From the NCBI RefSeq assembly GCF_017877055.1, contig NZ_JAGIPG010000003.1:310001-374000 (forward strand): 64,000 nt of DNA, in the 5' to 3' direction. The stretch comes from Neorhizobium galegae (GTDB lineage: Bacteria; Pseudomonadota; Alphaproteobacteria; Rhizobiales; Rhizobiaceae). Under the pieces are notes generated by a model. The model did no database searches and had not been told where the DNA came from. It saw only the letters and a list, made by a program, of their open reading frames with translations. Below, piece by piece: positions 61,624 through 64,000 of this stretch. Position 1 is the stretch's first letter; each line of letters begins with the position of its first letter. Position numbers and translations under genes: made by a program.

Positions 61624-62592
61624 ATGTACGTGGGCACACAAGTTGGCGCGAGAGATGATGACGACTACCGCGTTTTCGCTCAACTGGGATTGAAGCACAT
61701 CTGCGCAGACCCGCCCGGCGCGCCGTCGAGCTGGAAACTGGAAGATCTCGAACGTCATCGCGACAAGATTGAAAGCTTCGGGCTCATCCTCGACATGATC
61801 CAGCTGCCGCTTCCGTCGCAGCCCATCGAGAAGGCCTCCTATCCGGATATCCTCCTCAAGGGTCCCGATCGCGACCGGCAGATCGACGCGGTGTGCAGGT
61901 TAATCGAGGAAACGGCCAAGGCCGGAATCCCATCGGTGAAATACAATCTCAATCTGATCGGCATCCCGCGTACGCAGATGGAACCCGGGCGGGGCGGCTC
62001 ACTCAACGAGGCCTTTCGCTGGGACAAGGCCGATCAGCAGGCCGCGCCGGGCCTGGCGGGCGTGCTGTCGGAGGATGAAAACTGGGAGCGGATCGACTAT
62101 TTTCTCGAACGCGTCGTGCCTGTCGCGGAGAGCAACAGGGTGCGGCTTGCCTGCCATCCGCACGACCCTTACACCCCGCCCGGATACAGGGGCGTTACCC
62201 GGGTGCTCGGCACCGTCGAGGGCCTGAAGAAGTTCGTGCTCATGCGCGAAAACCCCTATCACGGTCTCAATTTTTGCCAGGGTTCGATCGGCGAAATGTT
62301 GGAGAATCCCGGCCAAGAAATCGACGATGTCATCCGCTGGTTCGGGACGCGCGATAAAATCTTCAACGTCCACTTCCGTAATATCGCGGGCGGAAAGCTC
62401 TCCTTCATGGAGACTTTTCCGGACGAGGGCGATATGGACATGGTTCGCTCCCTCAAGATTTATATGGAAGTCGGCTATCGCTATATGATCATGCCGGATC
62501 ACGTTCCCAGGATAAGCGGCCGCGATCCCACGGGCGTAGCCTTTGCTTTTTGCTACGGCTATATCGCGGCCTTGCTCGAAGCAATCAAATAG
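61624..62592 (+). CDS. Mannonate dehydratase-like protein (short UxuA homolog)
   Basis: Encodes 322 residues from ATG 61624, 9 bp after GGAGG; ATG 61615 touches that site. MYVGTQVGARDDDDYRVFAQLGLKHICAD opens the barrel. YNLNLIGIPRTQMEPGRGG, VRLACHPHDPYTPPGYRGV, GLNFCQGSIGEM and FNVHFRNIAGG carry the UxuA-type metal ligands (His, Cys, His). It is about 75 residues shorter than the UxuA at 29896 and belongs to a separate branch. It may dehydrate a related sugar acid delivered by the divergent importer. Confidence 0.82.
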   Translation: MYVGTQVGARDDDDYRVFAQLGLKHICADPPGAPSSWKLEDLERHRDKIESFGLILDMIQLPLPSQPIEKASYPDILLKGPDRDRQIDAVCRLIEETAKAGIPSVKYNLNLIGIPRTQMEPGRGGSLNEAFRWDKADQQAAPGLAGVLSEDENWERIDYFLERVVPVAESNRVRLACHPHDPYTPPGYRGVTRVLGTVEGLKKFVLMRENPYHGLNFCQGSIGEMLENPGQEIDDVIRWFGTRDKIFNVHFRNIAGGKLSFMETFPDEGDMDMVRSLKIYMEVGYRYMIMPDHVPRISGRDPTGVAFAFCYGYIAALLEAIK

Positions 62593-63554
62593 TGGCTAGG
62601 GTCGCCATTCATGGCATTGGCAGCGCCATTGATCGAAGTTGTCGAGTTCGAGGGCTTTGATCCCGAACCATTCCCTTGGGATGCCCCGACGACCCGCTGA
62701 TCATCCAATCGGCGGGTCGTCGGCAAGTGACATGGGCGCTTGAAATCGATAGCCACGTCGCCGATTGCCGACGGCGACTGCATGCTATGGGGATGATAGA
62801 GTCCCGCGCGAAATTATGACCGACGCGAACCAGGTTCGCGTTTCCTGGGTCGGGCGCCCTTTTCGTTTTCGTTCGCATGGTCGCCCATCGCAGTGTCACC
62901 GCTAACGGCCAGTCAACCATGCAAATCGAGGACGACCCCCAAGTACCGGGGCCGGAGCGTTCAAGCGCTCTGCCTAGAAATAATCTGGCGGTGGAGTTTT
63001 TTTGTTGCGAGACGAATCAACTTAAGATAAACATCTCCGCACAAGGAAATCTCGCATAGGTAGCGGTTCTATGCTCTGCGCGAGGAAGATATCTGGTCTT
63101 CCTAAGACGGCAGATGATAGGTTCTGATGATTACTGGTCGTCGGCGCGACACGGATCCAGCTGGCGGTGCCTCTGATAAAATATTGAGTTCGGTAACACG
63201 GTCTTTTGTACCCAGAATAAGCTTTCCTGAGGTCGCACCCCTTAAACATTAACTTCAAGATTTAGAAGACGATCGGGTTTTCTTGTCTCGCTGGCAATTT
63301 GTGCTCGGCCACTTCGTGGCGCCGGAGATCGCGTTCACATGACTGAAGCAGGATTCACGCTCAATCTCCGAGTGTGAAATTTGAGATGGTCAAGAATATT
63401 TCACGGTGAAGGTTCTTTCGCTCCGCAGGATGTTGAGTCCCGGGGAGGGGCGGGCTGAGTTGTATCTCCGATCCCAATTTGGCGGAAGCATCTCCATCGA
63501 GTGGCAACAGAGTATTTCTTGCTGATCTGATCACAACTGATTTTGGAGCCAGCT
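62593..63554. other. Gene-poor region before the glucoamylase-like gene
   Basis: Nearly 1 kb without a convincing gene. Short frames on both strands have no ribosome site or recognisable product. It contains a 12-bp-stem hairpin at 62686-62723, a palindrome CGCGAACC-A-GGTTCGCG at 62824-62840, and lower-GC sequence from about 62980 onwards. Confidence 0.55.
62686..62723 (+). terminator. Long hairpin downstream of the UxuA-like gene
   Basis: CCGACGACCCGC (62686-62697) and GCGGGTCGTCGG (62712-62723) pair perfectly over 12 bp around 14 bases, 94 bp after the stop. No T-run, so termination or transcript protection are both possible. Confidence 0.5.
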
Positions 63555-64000
63555 ATGATAAGCACGAACCCGGCCGGATTAGGTCCGGCGGTGGGCGCCA
63601 GTACGCCTGCAAGAACTCCAGCGCCTGCTTTCGCTCAGACCGATTTGGTGGCCCTGTCACGTTACTTCCTGCTGCTGCTGATGCGGAACGTAACGAGTAG
63701 CGGCTATGTCATAGAAGATCCTGTAAGCCCCGGTGTCTTTTCCAATCCGGGCTGCGTCATTGCCGCACCGTCCTATCCCGCGAATACACCAGGCGTGGAT
63801 CAGGACTACGTGTTCAACTGGGTTCGGGATAGCGCAATTACCGCTATAGAGATTGCGTCAGCGGATCTGCCGCCTGTTAAAGGGGGAGGCGTGCCAGCTC
63901 TCGTCGACTACGTGAACTTCGCCGCTCTCTGTCAGACCGGCGCCAAGAACTCGTCCACGGTGACGCTCGGCCATGCCTGCTTCACGGTTGCCGGCGATAT
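63555..64000 (+). CDS. Glycoside hydrolase family 15 (glucoamylase-like), N-terminal part; runs off the window
   Basis: ATG 63555 has GGAG (63545-63548) 6 bp upstream and opens a frame with no stop to the window end (148 codons). After a Pro/Ala-rich start and FLLLLMRNV, the segment NPGCVIAAPSYPANTPGVDQ, then DYVFNWVRDSAITAIEI, is the glucoamylase substrate-site signature (GxIxASPS...DYxYxWxRDSA). GH15 enzymes release glucose from starch or maltodextrins. The form with an early signature resembles fungal-type enzymes. No ordinary signal peptide is evident. Confidence 0.8.
   Translation, partial: MISTNPAGLGPAVGASTPARTPAPAFAQTDLVALSRYFLLLLMRNVTSSGYVIEDPVSPGVFSNPGCVIAAPSYPANTPGVDQDYVFNWVRDSAITAIEIASADLPPVKGGGVPALVDYVNFAALCQTGAKNSSTVTLGHACFTVAGD

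Noticed and set aside
62559..63258. Several short frames on both strands in the gene-poor region
   Set aside because: None has a ribosome site, conserved motif or sensible composition.

Overview
The window looks like an accessory-rich chromosome (or chromid) segment of an alphaproteobacterium, most likely Rhizobiaceae of the Agrobacterium/Rhizobium type. The grounds are high GC content, a type VI secretion module with an Agrobacterium-style HxxD DNase effector, and many ABC, TRAP and TctC-type uptake systems with GntR, LacI and LysR regulators. I found no tRNA, rRNA, CRISPR array, transposase or phage gene.

Layout. Positions 1-8956 hold a type VI secretion tail: the ClpV C-terminus, Hcp, an unassigned pair (a membrane-segment protein plus an exported protein), VgrG, a DUF2169 adaptor, a DUF4150 PAAR-like protein fused to an Ntox15-type DNase, and a Tdi1-like immunity protein. 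Positions 9017-12895 (minus) hold a diguanylate cyclase and a receiver-PAS-histidine kinase. Positions 13008-21988 (minus) are a tightly coupled peptide-uptake operon: two permeases, a binding protein, a creatininase-family enzyme, a double ATPase, an RraA-like protein, a gamma-glutamyltransferase and an N-formylglutamate amidohydrolase. A LysR gene lies divergent to it and is followed by a secreted tannase/feruloyl esterase. Positions 25398-36012 are a sugar-acid block: TctC binding protein, glucarate dehydratase, GntR regulator, the last codons of a deleted SDR gene, an Ldh-family oxidoreductase, mannonate dehydratase, an idonate-type dehydrogenase, a TRAP transporter and a second GntR regulator with a perfect palindrome upstream. 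Positions 36251-38475 encode chromate efflux. Positions 38701-45991 are a LacI-controlled sugar operon with two operators about five helical turns apart.

The most unusual region is 46236-56042. A SARP-type regulator with a BTAD/TPR C-terminus leads a set of genes in three apparent transcription units: (1) SARP, a PAP2/haloperoxidase-fold protein with an (Asn-Lys)8 tract, and a subtilase; (2) an HExxH-like protein with a degenerate motif, a ThiF/E1-like protein and a SAM methyltransferase; (3) two short exported proteins. Each unit is preceded by three heptamers spaced exactly 11 bp apart, which is the architecture of SARP binding sites, and each ends in a hairpin terminator. It reads as one regulon, possibly for peptide modification; the function is inferred.

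Positions 56174-61286 (minus) encode a second Dpp/Opp-type ABC importer, divergent from a short UxuA-like enzyme at 61624. A gene-poor kilobase follows. The window then runs off inside a GH15 glucoamylase-like gene starting at 63555.
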